This document shows, piece by piece, positions 21,606 through 29,181 of a stretch of 64,000 bases of DNA. The position numbers and the translations under genes are program-made. Source of the DNA: Methylococcus mesophilus (GTDB lineage: Bacteria; Pseudomonadota; Gammaproteobacteria; Methylococcales; Methylococcaceae); the NCBI RefSeq assembly GCF_026247885.1, contig NZ_CP110921.1, forward strand, positions 1,302,001 through 1,366,000. Direction: 5' to 3'. The notes under the pieces were generated by a model. The model worked only from the letters and a program-made list of their open reading frames with translations, did no database searches and had not been told where the DNA came from. Position 1 is the first letter of the stretch; the number at the start of each line of letters is the position of its first letter.

Positions 21606-21947
21606 TCAGGCTTTCTTAACAAACTCCGATTTCAGGCCCATAGCGCCAATACCATCGATCTTACAATCGATGTCGTGGTCGCCGTCGACCAAACGAATGT
21701 TCTTGACTTTAGTACCAACCTTAACCACCGATGATGAGCCTTTGATTTTCAAATCCTTGATCACCGTCACGCTGTCCCCGTCTTTAAGAATGTTGCCGTA
21801 AGCGTCTTTCACCACTTTATCGGCTTCCACATTCTCGGGAACCGCGGACATTCCCCATTCGTAACCGCATTCTGGACAGATGAACATTGCTCCGTCTTCA
21901 TAGGTGAATTCAGAATTGCATTGTGGGCACGGCGGAAAATTACTCAT
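21606..21947 (-). CDS. PhnA/YjdM family zinc ribbon protein
   Basis: 113-aa protein of the PhnA (YjdM) family. An N-terminal zinc ribbon with CPQCNSEF and CPECGYEW (four Cys) is followed by the conserved C-terminal half including [20 protein letters not shown] and [10 protein letters not shown]. Despite the historical name it is not shown to act in phosphonate use; the function is unclear. It is the last apparently core gene before the accretion zone. Confidence 0.9.
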   Translation of the reverse strand: MSNFPPCPQCNSEFTYEDGAMFICPECGYEWGMSAVPENVEADKVVKDAYGNILKDGDSVTVIKDLKIKGSSSVVKVGTKVKNIRLVDGDHDIDCKIDGIGAMGLKSEFVKKA

Positions 21948-22117
21948 ACTATACCTTTGAAATTGGCTATAAAAAAGTGAGCGGAATCTACACTAACGCC
22001 AAGGGCGAAGTCAAAGTCCCTGATGGAATGTGCTGGTCGGCTCCTGAACCAGCGGTCGCGCTCAAGGCGCCATGGCAAAAGGAGGGTGATTCGATCCCGG
22101 TCTGACCTTTGTTGCCA

Positions 22118-22596
22118 TCATGGCGTGATTGCCCGAGCAATCGGTGGTTGAAACCCGACAATCCGGGAGTTTTTTGTTCCGCCGCGTTGGCAGTTGCTGC
22201 AGCCACATTTCAATCGGATCCGCTCGCCGCTGCCCGAATGCGGGCGCGGCACCGGGCCCAGCCAGGCGGCCAATTGCCGGCCGTTCTCGAAACTTTTGGC
22301 ATCGTCGATCCAAGGCACCAGCGCGCTCGCTGCGAGGGGACCGATACCGGAAATCTCTGCCAGTTTCCGACTCATGGCCTGTTCACGGTCCCAGGCCTGG
22401 ATCTGCTGCTCCAACTCATCGACCTGCCGATCCAACGCCTTGAGGTGCTCGCCCAGCCGCTCCACTAAGGCGCGAAAGGTGGCCGGGAGTTCGTTCTCGC
22501 AGTCCTCCAGAATCTCGGCGAGCCGCGGGATGATATATCCGATGCCCCGGGGCAACACAAGGCCGAATTCGCCGAGGAATCCCCGAATCTGATTGA
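22118..22596 (-). pseudogene. IS110-family transposase fragment
   Basis: Reads as the C-terminal half of an IS110/IS116-type transposase: NQIRGFLGEFGLVLPRGIGY, then ISGIGPLAASALVPWIDDAK and GRQLAAWLGPVPRP, the transposase_20 region. The N-terminal DEDD catalytic half is missing. Homology stops abruptly at about 22596, exactly where the tRNA-Gln-like sequence begins. After about residue PRPHSGSG the reading becomes unrelated, so the 3' end is also damaged. Non-functional relic. Confidence 0.8.
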
Positions 22597-22597
22597 G

Positions 22598-22642
22598 ACG
22601 TGGATTCGAACCACCGCTGGCGGAGTCGGAGAGCGTTGCAGT
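22598..22642. repeat. Degenerate tRNA-Gln 3'-end fragment (old attachment-site remnant)
   Basis: GACGTGGATTCGAACCAC followed by CGCTGGCGGAGTCGGAGAGCGTTGC matches the tRNA-Gln 3' part and, beyond the tRNA, the same left arm (AGAGCGTTGCA) seen at 25891-25902. It looks like the left end of an older element inserted at the same tRNA. Confidence 0.7.
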
Positions 22643-22846
22643 GTTGGACATAGCGACTTAAAACGATGCTAAACAGCAGCTTAGCTTCCGCGCCCCAGCA
22701 ATATACCGGCTATCGCCTGCATTGCAGTAGACGCCACGTGGACATTGGCTGTGTCGTGCGAGGTTTAGCAGGTAGAATGCCCAGAACTCGCATTGGTCAA
22801 ATTTCGCGCCGCAGCCCCACGGCCACGACAAGAGCAAGGGGAGAAC

Positions 22847-23566
22847 ATGGCGGGGAGCGATTCCGTGGTTCACATCAATAATATCGAATTAGCGAAAAGC
22901 TACGGCCAGTTCCTCTCAGCACTGGGCGGTGTCAGCATCACCGTTCTAACATTGGTTTTAACGCTTCGTAAGGAAATCGCCGACCAGCGCCTCTTTCTCT
23001 TTCTCAACGCAGCATTGACCGTCGCAGCGATCGTTTGCTTCGTAGGCGCACATGGCATGGCCGAGGTCAGCGCCATTCCAGAAGCCGACATGCTCGGCGC
23101 CCGACGCCTTTACATGGTGGCTAGCGTCAACGTCTACATGGCCGCGGCATTATTCTTGTTCTCCCTGATGCTCTTGCCCAGAGTCTACGACGGTCACATG
23201 CCCGCCGGCCTATTGGCGATCACGTTTTGGTCCTTCATCGGGATCGAGATCGGGGCGATAGCCTGGATGGTTTCCTTCATTGCGCAGCTGGATCATCCCT
23301 ATTCGGATCACGGACTCATCAGCGCCGGAGTGACAGGGGCGATGATCTTAGGGTACGAACCGAAGGCCGACGCAGCCACCGGCTTCGTTGCATTCCCGTT
23401 TTGGGTCAGCATCGCGATCAGTGGAGCATCGCTAGTATTGTTCGCATCGACATTCCAACTGCTGGAGGGACCGCAGTGGTTCGATGTGATGTTCTATTGT
23501 GTTGGCATGGCGCTGCCTTCCATGGCATTGATGCGTCTCGGTTGGAAGGAATATCGCAGACAGTAA
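22847..23566 (+). CDS. Multi-pass membrane protein of unknown function
   Basis: 239-aa protein with about six hydrophobic segments: around 20-35 (FLSALGGVSITVLTLVLTL), 50-65 (LFLNAALTVAAIVCFVGA), 93-110, 118-142, 177-200 and 215-230. I do not recognise the family. ATG 22847 was chosen because AAGGGGAG lies 5 bp upstream; the frame extends 18 codons further without support. It lies in the older accretion segment between tRNA-like remnants, so it is probably acquired. Confidence 0.65.
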   Translation: MAGSDSVVHINNIELAKSYGQFLSALGGVSITVLTLVLTLRKEIADQRLFLFLNAALTVAAIVCFVGAHGMAEVSAIPEADMLGARRLYMVASVNVYMAAALFLFSLMLLPRVYDGHMPAGLLAITFWSFIGIEIGAIAWMVSFIAQLDHPYSDHGLISAGVTGAMILGYEPKADAATGFVAFPFWVSIAISGASLVLFASTFQLLEGPQWFDVMFYCVGMALPSMALMRLGWKEYRRQ

Positions 23567-23583
23567 CCCGCAAAAAGAGATTC

Positions 23584-24042
23584 TTAAGGCAGCAATTCCA
23601 AAGCCTTTTTTGTCGCTTCCTCCTTAGCCTTTGCCTTGGCCGCCTTCGTCGCCTCCTCGGCGGACTTCGGTGCCGCCTCCACCTGCTTCTTGATAGACTT
23701 GGCCGACTTGGCGGTGCTCTCTACAGCCTTCGCCCCTTCTTTGGCCTCCTCAGGCACCGCTTCCTTAAGCTGTTGCTTGGCCGACTCCTTAGCGGCCGCC
23801 TCCACCTGACCCTTGACGGCATCTGGCGCGGCTTTTGCCGTTTCCTTCATCTTCTTAGCCGTGTCGACCGCCTCCCCCGCGGTTTTCGCTCCCTGTACCA
23901 CCTCGCTGGGAGCCGCTCTGGTGGCAGCATCCTTCAGTAGCTGTTTGCTGACATCATCCAGCGCGTAAAGCTCATTGGATTCTGCCAGAACCTGTCCAGA
24001 CGTCATCAACACGGAAACGACTACGAACGATAGGGTACGCAT
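23584..24042 (-). CDS. Exported Ala/Lys/Glu-rich repetitive protein (LEA-like)
   Basis: 152 aa: a signal peptide (MRTLSFVVVSVLMTSGQVLA) followed by a highly charged helical body of AKSAKSIKKQVEAAP-like repeats rich in Ala, Lys and Glu. The composition resembles late-embryogenesis-abundant or apolipoprotein-like helices, which in other systems protect proteins or coat membranes; that role is only suggested. Ribosome binding site GGAGAAAG precedes the ATG. Convergent with the membrane protein gene, 17 bp apart. Confidence 0.65.
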   Translation of the reverse strand: MRTLSFVVVSVLMTSGQVLAESNELYALDDVSKQLLKDAATRAAPSEVVQGAKTAGEAVDTAKKMKETAKAAPDAVKGQVEAAAKESAKQQLKEAVPEEAKEGAKAVESTAKSAKSIKKQVEAAPKSAEEATKAAKAKAKEEATKKALELLP

Positions 24043-24189
24043 GGTCTTTCTCCTTCACTTGTCATGGTGCGTGGCGGTCTTTGTAGCTACCCGATACCGA
24101 TGGTACTCGAGCCAAAATGGAGATGTACAGCCCAGAGGACGACCAAAGCCCGACAGTTGGCCCTAAGCGGCATATTCTTCGGCGCGGGC

Positions 24190-24230
24190 GCTTCGGAAAC
24201 CTGTTTGCCCAGGCCCGGTACCACTACTGA
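24190..24230 (+). pseudogene. YoeB-type toxin 3'-end scrap
   Basis: The last codons read LFAQARYHY then TGA, nearly the C-terminus LIAQLRYHY of the intact YoeB at 30263-30517, and the DNA CGGTACCACTACTGAG is identical. No upstream toxin sequence remains; the scrap ends 20 bp before the IS3-family insertion. Confidence 0.5.
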
Positions 24231-24266
24231 GTGACCTGGGAGGGCTATCCTGACCTGCTCCCCGAT

Positions 24267-25118
24267 TTAGTCCGAAACGGACATAGAGTCTGCGGTTAAA
24301 AATGTGTCTGCAAACTGATCTGGCGTCAGGTAAGCCAACGAACTGTGGGGGCGTTGCTCATTGTATTCCCGACGCCACTCCTCAATGACTTGGCGAGCAT
24401 GGCGCATCGAGACGAACCAATGCTCGTTCAGGCATTCATCCCGGAATTTGCCGTTGAAGCTTTCGATGTAGGCGTTCTGCTGTGGCTTACCTGGCTGGAT
24501 GAAGCTCAAGCACAGTCCTTGGCTATCGGCCCATTCATCCAAAGCCTTGCCGGCAAACTCGGGGCCGTTGTCGACGGTGACTGATTTGGGCAATCCGCGG
24601 ATCTCTGCCAGCCGTTGCAGCACACCGACTACACGTCTGCCAGGCAGCGAAGTATCGACTTCGATGGCCAAGCACTGCTTCGTGAAGTCATCGACGATAT
24701 TCAGGCACCGCAGCCGCCGACCATCGGCCAAACCGTCCGAAACATAGTCCATAGACCAACTCTCGTTAGGCGCCGATGGCGCGACCTTGATTTGGCGCTC
24801 CACGCCGGCAATGCGCTTCCGCTTTCGTTTGCGGACCATCAGGCCGGCCTCGTGATACACGCGATAGGTGCGCTTTCGGTTGATTTCCCAACCCTCTCGG
24901 CAAAGTAGCACGTGCAGCCGGCGATACCCATAGCGCCGCTTCTGCGCTGCCAATTCGCACAGTCGTTCCTTGAGCTCCTGGTCTACTGGCCGCTTAGCTT
25001 CGTAGCGATACAGCGACCGAGAAATACCGATCAGCCCACAAGCCCGCGTGACGCCCATCTGGTGCTTTGTCATCAGATGGGAGACCGCCACCCTCTTGGC
25101 TTGTGGGCTTACCACTTT
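24267..25118 (-). CDS. IS3-family transposase OrfB (integrase core)
   Basis: DDE integrase-core part of the transposase, produced as a -1 fusion with OrfA. The catalytic residues fit SMDYVSDGL (first Asp), VTVDNGPEF (second Asp) and YIESFNGKFRDECLNEHWF (Glu), with the rve C-terminal EYNEQRPHSSLAYLTP. The upstream HTH_21-like region has RRYGYRRLHVLL. The slip would occur at CCGAAAG just before the orfA stop. It catalyses excision and insertion of the element. Confidence 0.88.
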   Translation of the reverse strand, partial: KVVSPQAKRVAVSHLMTKHQMGVTRACGLIGISRSLYRYEAKRPVDQELKERLCELAAQKRRYGYRRLHVLLCREGWEINRKRTYRVYHEAGLMVRKRKRKRIAGVERQIKVAPSAPNESWSMDYVSDGLADGRRLRCLNIVDDFTKQCLAIEVDTSLPGRRVVGVLQRLAEIRGLPKSVTVDNGPEFAGKALDEWADSQGLCLSFIQPGKPQQNAYIESFNGKFRDECLNEHWFVSMRHARQVIEEWRREYNEQRPHSSLAYLTPDQFADTFLTADSMSVSD

Positions 25119-25372
25119 CGGCCTACAACCTCTTTCAACGCAGCATTGTCCAGCATCGCCTCCGCCAGCAGGCGCTTGAGCCGGGCATTCTCGGTCTCCA
25201 GTGCCTTGAGCCGCTGCGCATCCGACACTGTCAGGCCGCCGTATTTCGCTTTCCAGTTGTAGTACGTCGCCTCGCTGAGCCCGTGCTTGCGGCACAGCTC
25301 CGCTACTTTTAGGCCGGCTTCGGCTTCCTTCAGGATGCCAATGATCTGTTCTTCGGTGAAACGCTTCTTCAT
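25109..25372 (-). CDS. IS3-family transposase OrfA
   Basis: 87-aa helix-turn-helix protein starting MKKRFTEEQIIGILKEAEAG and ending in a leucine-zipper-like helix (LKALETENARLKRLLAEAML). It binds the terminal repeats and, through a -1 frameshift near its stop, supplies the N-terminus of the OrfAB transposase. Intact. Confidence 0.88.
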   Translation of the reverse strand: MKKRFTEEQIIGILKEAEAGLKVAELCRKHGLSEATYYNWKAKYGGLTVSDAQRLKALETENARLKRLLAEAMLDNAALKEVVGRKW

Positions 25373-25512
25373 GCTGCCTCCTATCGAGGCAGACTCTACA
25401 TCACGACCGGACTAATCTCGGGGAGCAGGTCACTCCTGTCGAGTTCGACAAACTGCACCGAAAAGCAGCCTGATTTTGTGTCCGGAAAAATTTTGCCAGA
25501 TCAAAATGTCGC

Positions 25513-25593
25513 CGATTGAGGAAGAACTGCGAGCGCAAGCTCAACACCAGCTTGCAGTTCATCCACTTGGCACTTCTCGTCCTGCTCATCTGA
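25513..25593 (+). pseudogene. IS5-type transposase C-terminal scrap
   Basis: 26 codons reading RLRKNCERKLNTSLQFIHLA then LLVLLI and a stop, the C-terminal signature of one IS5-family transposase group. A second, longer copy is at 56555-56740. The rest of the element is gone. Between here and the terminator at 25814 I see no gene. Confidence 0.7.
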
Positions 25594-25813
25594 AGATCGT
25601 AAACAGGCTCTTACCGCTTTTTCCCCTCTCTTCCCTGATCGAAATGCCGACAATGCCGGTCGCTGCAGGACATCCTGGCGAAAATCGCAATATTCGATCT
25701 TTGGCGCAAAATTTGTTTAACAAGTTACACGACGCGGAAACGTGTCCGCAGGAATACCAATTGTCGCCAATTGTTGCGATCGACTGTGCCGCCAGTGTGC
25801 CACGGCCGGAAAC

Positions 25814-25841
25814 GAAAAAGGCCCCCATCGCTGGAGGCCTT
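25814..25841. terminator. Terminator-like hairpin beside the tRNA-like repeat
   Basis: AAGGCC-CCCATCGCTGGA-GGCCTT flanked on the left by an A run, so it reads as a terminator on the minus strand. It occupies the same position relative to the tRNA repeat as the hairpin at 48779-48805 and probably once terminated the tRNA-Gln transcript. Confidence 0.6.
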
Positions 25842-25893
25842 GATTTTATTGGCTGGGGGACGTGGATTCGAACCACGGTTAGCGGAGTCAGAG
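25839..25893. repeat. 55-bp tRNA-Gln 3'-end direct repeat (attachment site, left end)
   Basis: Matches 48803-48857 with a single mismatch (A versus G after GGTT) and includes the CCA-encoding end, T arm and part of the anticodon stem of tRNA-Gln. The match ends at GTCAGAG; beyond it this copy continues AGCGTTGCA while the real tRNA continues TCCGCTG. Such a displaced copy marks the far end of an element integrated at the tRNA gene. Confidence 0.88.
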
Positions 25894-25956
25894 AGCGTTG
25901 CAATGCGGTGCATAGCGGCACAAAGCAAGGTTAAACAACAAGTTGGCTCCAAATGG

Positions 25957-26000
25957 CCCGCTATAAACCGGCTATTTCCTGCAATGCCGTTGACGTTTCG
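25957..26000. repeat. 44-bp repeat, copy 1 (resembles an integrase 3' tail)
   Basis: CCCGCTATAAACCGGCTATT and the next 24 bp recur at 28929-28972 with 2 mismatches. The GTTGACGTTTCGTTGACACCGG that ends here resembles the end of the intact integrase gene (GTTGACACTTGGTTGACACCGG, 48751-48770). Confidence 0.7.
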
Positions 26001-26018
26001 TTGACACCGGCTTGATCG

Positions 26019-26282
26019 CTATTCGTAGTGCGTCCACATCCGCAACACCTTCACGGTCTTCTCCTCACTCAACACCTGATACACCAATCGATGTTGAATA
26101 TTGATCCGTCGTGAAAATGCGCCGGCAAGATCACCGACCAGCTTCTCGTACGGCGGCGGATTCTGAAAAGGATTCTCTGCCAGCACATCCAACAGCGCTT
26201 GAGCCTTCGGCTTCAAACCCGCAGCCCCCAGCTTCCCCGCATCCTTCTGGGCCTGCTTCGTAAACACCAGACGCCACGTCAC
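26019..26282 (-). CDS. Txe/YoeB family toxin
   Basis: 87-aa RelE/YoeB-fold mRNA interferase. Family features are WRLVFTKQAQKDAGKL at the start, NPFQNPPPYEKLVGDL in the middle, the catalytic/basic region FSRRINIQHRLVYQV, and the terminal LRMWTHYE with the conserved Tyr. It would cleave mRNA at the ribosome when free of its antitoxin. The GTG start overlaps the antitoxin stop (GTGA), the normal arrangement. Confidence 0.9.
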   Translation of the reverse strand: MTWRLVFTKQAQKDAGKLGAAGLKPKAQALLDVLAENPFQNPPPYEKLVGDLAGAFSRRINIQHRLVYQVLSEEKTVKVLRMWTHYE

Positions 26283-26521
26283 CAATCGAGGTCCTGGCTG
26301 CACTCCTTCACGGGCGTCCTCATGCCCTCCTTGATCGACTCCCTCATCCCTGGAACCGACAACAGGAAAAGCGTCTCCTGAATAGCCGACCAATCCTCCT
26401 CCGAAACCAGCACCGCATTGTTCCGCTTCCCCGTAATCAGTACAGGTGAATGCGACACAGCCGCCTCATCGATCAAGCGGTAAAGGTTAGCGCGGGCTTC
26501 GCTCACTGACACGGTAGACAC
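26279..26521 (-). CDS. Phd/YefM family antitoxin
   Basis: 80-aa antitoxin: N-terminal DNA-binding STVSVSEARANLYRLIDEAA, then PVLITGKRNNAVLVSEEDWS (typical Phd/YefM core) and a C-terminal toxin-binding tail. I chose the GTG start at 26521 because GGAGG lies 8 bp upstream and because the family starts there; the frame runs 18 codons further without similarity. It should neutralise the downstream toxin and repress its own promoter. Confidence 0.9.
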   Translation of the reverse strand: MSTVSVSEARANLYRLIDEAAVSHSPVLITGKRNNAVLVSEEDWSAIQETLFLLSVPGMRESIKEGMRTPVKECSQDLDW

Positions 26522-26587
26522 GAACAACCTCCGACAACTGCAGACCTGAATAGTACGTGAAATCGTACGCCACAAACGGCAACACCG

Positions 26588-26758
26588 CTAGGTTTCATTG
26601 TTCTCGATGCGCTCCGCGATCACCCTCAGCGCCAGGATTTTCGCCTTGATTGTCGCTTCTTCCCGGCTCATCCCATAGGCCAGGACTCCGGGTAGCTCAG
26701 GAACCTCAGCCACCCATCGGCCGTCTGCCTCCTGTTCCTGATGAATGCTATAGCTCAT
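26588..26758 (-). CDS. HicB-like antitoxin, apparently without HicA
   Basis: 56-aa protein beginning MSYSIHQEQEADGRWVAEVP and continuing ELPGVLAYGMSREEATIKAK, the HicB beta-strand core (x-x-ELPG-x-x-YG-x-S-x-EEA). It lacks a C-terminal DNA-binding extension. No HicA toxin frame is seen on either side: downstream is the YefM/YoeB-type pair and upstream only a 13-codon scrap (MKSITYWKDKAVR) reminiscent of another HicB N-terminus. A solo antitoxin or remnant. Confidence 0.75.
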   Translation of the reverse strand: MSYSIHQEQEADGRWVAEVPELPGVLAYGMSREEATIKAKILALRVIAERIENNET

Positions 26759-27084
26759 CGGACTGCCTTATCCTTCCAGTAGGTTATTGATTTCATAAAC
26801 CTCACAAACCCAAGTACCGAAATAGTCCCAGGAACCATTTCCCTATTTCACGTAAGGGATTGCAACCCCTTCCGTGCTGATCATGATATAAAAGAAGCCG
26901 AGTCCAAGAACATGAGGAAGCTACTCGACTGTAATATCACCATGTAAACGAAGTGAGCATATACCAAGATGCTCGGCCTATTAGGGATACAACAGGCGCG
27001 TAATTAAATCTTTATTACAGTTGGCGCCGTTCCCTTTTGGCGACGATATATATTAGAGAGCACATAAAACAGAGGGAACAAGTC
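26759..27084. other. AT-rich intergenic stretch
   Basis: 326 bp without a supported gene. Clearly AT-richer than the core genome (for example 26880-26960). It contains the 13-codon HicB-like scrap on the minus strand next to 26759 and presumably the promoter of the pentapeptide-repeat gene. Confidence 0.4.
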
Positions 27085-28026
27085 ATGGCTAATCCATACT
27101 TTGTTGATTTGCTGAAAAAGGGGCCAGACATCTGGAATAAGACGAGAGAAAGCAACCCCCAGGATTTCGTAGACATCGACCTGGCGGAAGCCCACTTCGA
27201 AAGGGCCGACCTCCGCGGGGTACAACTTCAAGGGGCCAACCTCGCAAGAGCCTACCTCGAAGGCGCGAATCTCCAGGGCGCCAAACTCCAAGGAGCCAAC
27301 CTTGCGGGGGTACACCTTGAAGATGCCAACCTCAAGAACGCCAGCTTCTATGACCCGGGAGTGCACGAAACCAACCTTGAAGGCGCTCACCTCGAAGGAG
27401 CCAACCTTTGCGGAGCCAACCTCAAAGAAGCGCATCTCGTAAAAGCCCACCTCACCGAAGCAAACCTGGCAGACGCCCACCTTCGGAGAGCCGACCTTAC
27501 CCACGCGGACCTCGAAGGCGCCAACCTTGAAGGGGCGCACCTCCGAGAAGCCCATCTCGCGGAAACACAGCTAAGAGAAGCAAATCTTACCGAGGCTCAT
27601 CTCAGGAAAGCCGACTTGGCACATGCCTATCTCAGAGAAGCCGACCTCACGCACGCGCATCTCACGGGAGCCAACCTCGAGGGCGCCAATCTGCGGGAGG
27701 CCGATCTAACGCATGCCCATCTCACAGGAGCCCACCTTGAGCGAGCCAACCTAAGGGAAACCGACCTGACCCACACCCACCTCTCGCACGCCTCCGCCGT
27801 GAGCGCCAACTTCGACGGAGCCTACCTCGAGGGAGCCCAACTCGAAGGAGCCTGCTTACGGGGAGCAAACAACCTAACCATTAGCCAGCTTCGCACGGTG
27901 AAGACGCTCCACGGCATCGTCGACTTGGACCCGGCATTGAAGGAACAGCTTCGCGCAAGCCATCCCCAGCTTTTTGAAAAGCAGGGCGTTGCCAACTCCA
28001 ACGATGACGGAGCCGCGATAGCTTGA
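27085..28026 (+). CDS. Pentapeptide-repeat protein
   Basis: 313-aa protein made almost entirely of about 45 pentapeptides A(N/D/H)LxxA from residue 30 to 265, which fold as a right-handed quadrilateral beta-helix. The N-terminus MANPYFVDLLKKGPDIWNKT matches the leader often seen before such repeats. ATG 27085 has GAGGGA 9 bp upstream; the longer frame from 27037 lacks support. Some family members mimic DNA and protect gyrase, but the HL-rich repeats here do not reveal a target. The DNA is itself repetitive. Confidence 0.88.
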   Translation: MANPYFVDLLKKGPDIWNKTRESNPQDFVDIDLAEAHFERADLRGVQLQGANLARAYLEGANLQGAKLQGANLAGVHLEDANLKNASFYDPGVHETNLEGAHLEGANLCGANLKEAHLVKAHLTEANLADAHLRRADLTHADLEGANLEGAHLREAHLAETQLREANLTEAHLRKADLAHAYLREADLTHAHLTGANLEGANLREADLTHAHLTGAHLERANLRETDLTHTHLSHASAVSANFDGAYLEGAQLEGACLRGANNLTISQLRTVKTLHGIVDLDPALKEQLRASHPQLFEKQGVANSNDDGAAIA

Positions 28027-28304
28027 AATGCTCCACTTAAGCCCCAGATTCCGGCGTCACGCCGACGGCTGCACGGAGAAAATGGGAGCTTACAAAACAC
28101 TGACATTCGGAACATATTCCAGATACAACCAGGTGTTCAACTACTCACCGTGGATGAGTCACCTTACCCTTGACGCTGGTGACTATTCACGGTTCATCAT
28201 CTCCCCATTCTCCGGCGACCGGCACCCTCCCTCTCTCCCTTCAAAGCTGGTCGCCATCTTTTTCCCGCCAAGGGCTGCCGACTGGAAGCCACTCGGCCAA
28301 ACAA

Positions 28305-28844
28305 TCACACCGGCTTACGCGCCGACACCACTGGTGCTAGATCACCTCTCGTCTGCTGAGCGACATCCACGAAACCCGCTTTCGTCAGCTCCTCGGCGAC
28401 CTCCGCACCGCCATCGACCACGATGCCCGCGCCCGGCTTCAAAAAGCCAATCAGCTCATTCAGCGCGAAAGCCCGTTCTTCCGCCTTCAGCCGATGGAGT
28501 GAAAATATCGCGACCGCAGCGTCAATTACATCTCTATCCGTTCCGGGCAGATATTCCATAATATCCAAAGGTGCCGGACAGCAACGATTCGATTCCGCGT
28601 AAGGGTTCAGCAACGCATAAACCAGCGGTACTGCCTCCTCAGGCATCACACTGATAACGAACACTTGCGGTGATGCCTCGATGAGCGCGACCGTAACCAG
28701 CCCATCACCGCAGCCGATATCCAAAATTCGAATTTTCTCTTTCTTCTTCCGCTTCCCCACCAACTGCAAAACCAACTCCGCAACCCAAGCCGCCTGCATC
28801 CGCTCCCGTTCCGTGCTGCCCTCCGGCAATCCTGAAAGTGTCAA
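28305..28844 (-). CDS. Class I SAM-dependent methyltransferase
   Basis: 179-aa Rossmann methyltransferase: motif I ILDIGCGDGLVTVAL near residue 39, an acidic residue region after strand 2, and the motif IV/post region VIDAAVAIFSLHRL then GFLKPGAGIVVDGGAE. The substrate is unknown. The TTG start at 28844 is supported by AGGAG 8 bp upstream; ATG 28799 is the alternative. The 278 bp between its stop and the pentapeptide gene hold nothing recognisable. Confidence 0.78.
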   Translation of the reverse strand: MTLSGLPEGSTERERMQAAWVAELVLQLVGKRKKKEKIRILDIGCGDGLVTVALIEASPQVFVISVMPEEAVPLVYALLNPYAESNRCCPAPLDIMEYLPGTDRDVIDAAVAIFSLHRLKAEERAFALNELIGFLKPGAGIVVDGGAEVAEELTKAGFVDVAQQTRGDLAPVVSARKPV

Positions 28845-28884
28845 CTCCTATTCTCCTATCCTTACCTTTATTACTCGTACAAAG

Positions 28885-28972
28885 GACGATGCGCTTCCGT
28901 CATCAGCGCATCGATGCGCGCTGAACTACCCGCTATAAACCGGCTATTTCCTGCATTGCCGTTGACGCTTCG
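28885..28972. repeat. REP-like palindrome plus second copy of the 44-bp repeat
   Basis: GATGCGCTTCCGTCATCAGC forms a palindrome of the family also seen at 30985-31012 and 34583-34620. It is followed at 28929-28972 by the second copy of the 44-bp sequence at 25957-26000. Confidence 0.7.
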
Positions 28973-28984
28973 TGACGGCTGAGC

Positions 28985-29178
28985 TTAAGCCGCCTCCTCC
29001 TCAGCCCCCTTGATAATCTCCTCCGGCACCCCCGTTTCCTCAGCGCCTCGATCAACCGCGCCGTGTGTCCAAACAGATATTCCGCCTCATCCTTCCTACC
29101 ACAGGTCGGTGACAGACCGTTTGTCCCGAGTGCGACGTACACGTAATATCCGCTCCGATTGTCAATTAAGAAAGGGCA
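28985..29178 (-). pseudogene. Truncated, frameshifted gene of unknown family
   Basis: One frame reads LIDNRSGYYVYVALGTNGLS then GRKDEAEYLFGHTARLIEAL; the next frame continues EETGVPEEIIKGAEEEAA to a stop at 28985. The joined C-terminus is protein-like, whereas continuing the first frame gives an Arg-rich string, so a frameshift near 29045 is likely. The 5' end is cut off by the hydrolase gene at 29182. Family not recognised. Confidence 0.5.
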
Positions 29179-29181
29179 GGC

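Larger units (their letters stand above)
24251..25432 (-). mobile_element. IS3-family insertion sequence, IS407-like group
   Basis: 1182-bp element bounded by inverted repeats: left TGACCTGCTCCCCGATTTAG, right end complement TGACCTGCTCCCCGAGATTA. It carries overlapping orfA and orfB on the minus strand. No exact target duplication is visible next to the ends (ATCC versus CTCC). Both reading frames look intact, so it may be active. Confidence 0.88.

Noticed and set aside
21923..22105. 60-residue plus-strand frame after the PhnA-like gene
   Set aside because: It starts inside the PhnA-like gene, has no family similarity and no ribosome binding site.
24247..25436. Target-site duplication around the IS3-family element
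   Set aside because: The flanking bases ATCC and CTCC are not identical, so no duplication is claimed.
27004..27555. Minus-strand repetitive frame opposite the pentapeptide protein
   Set aside because: Its regular FEVG/KVG repeats are the complement of the pentapeptide codons; nothing independent supports it.
27085..28026. CRISPR-like regular repeats
   Set aside because: The periodic DNA is coding and reflects the 15-nt pentapeptide period; there are no equal-length repeats separated by unique spacers anywhere in the window.
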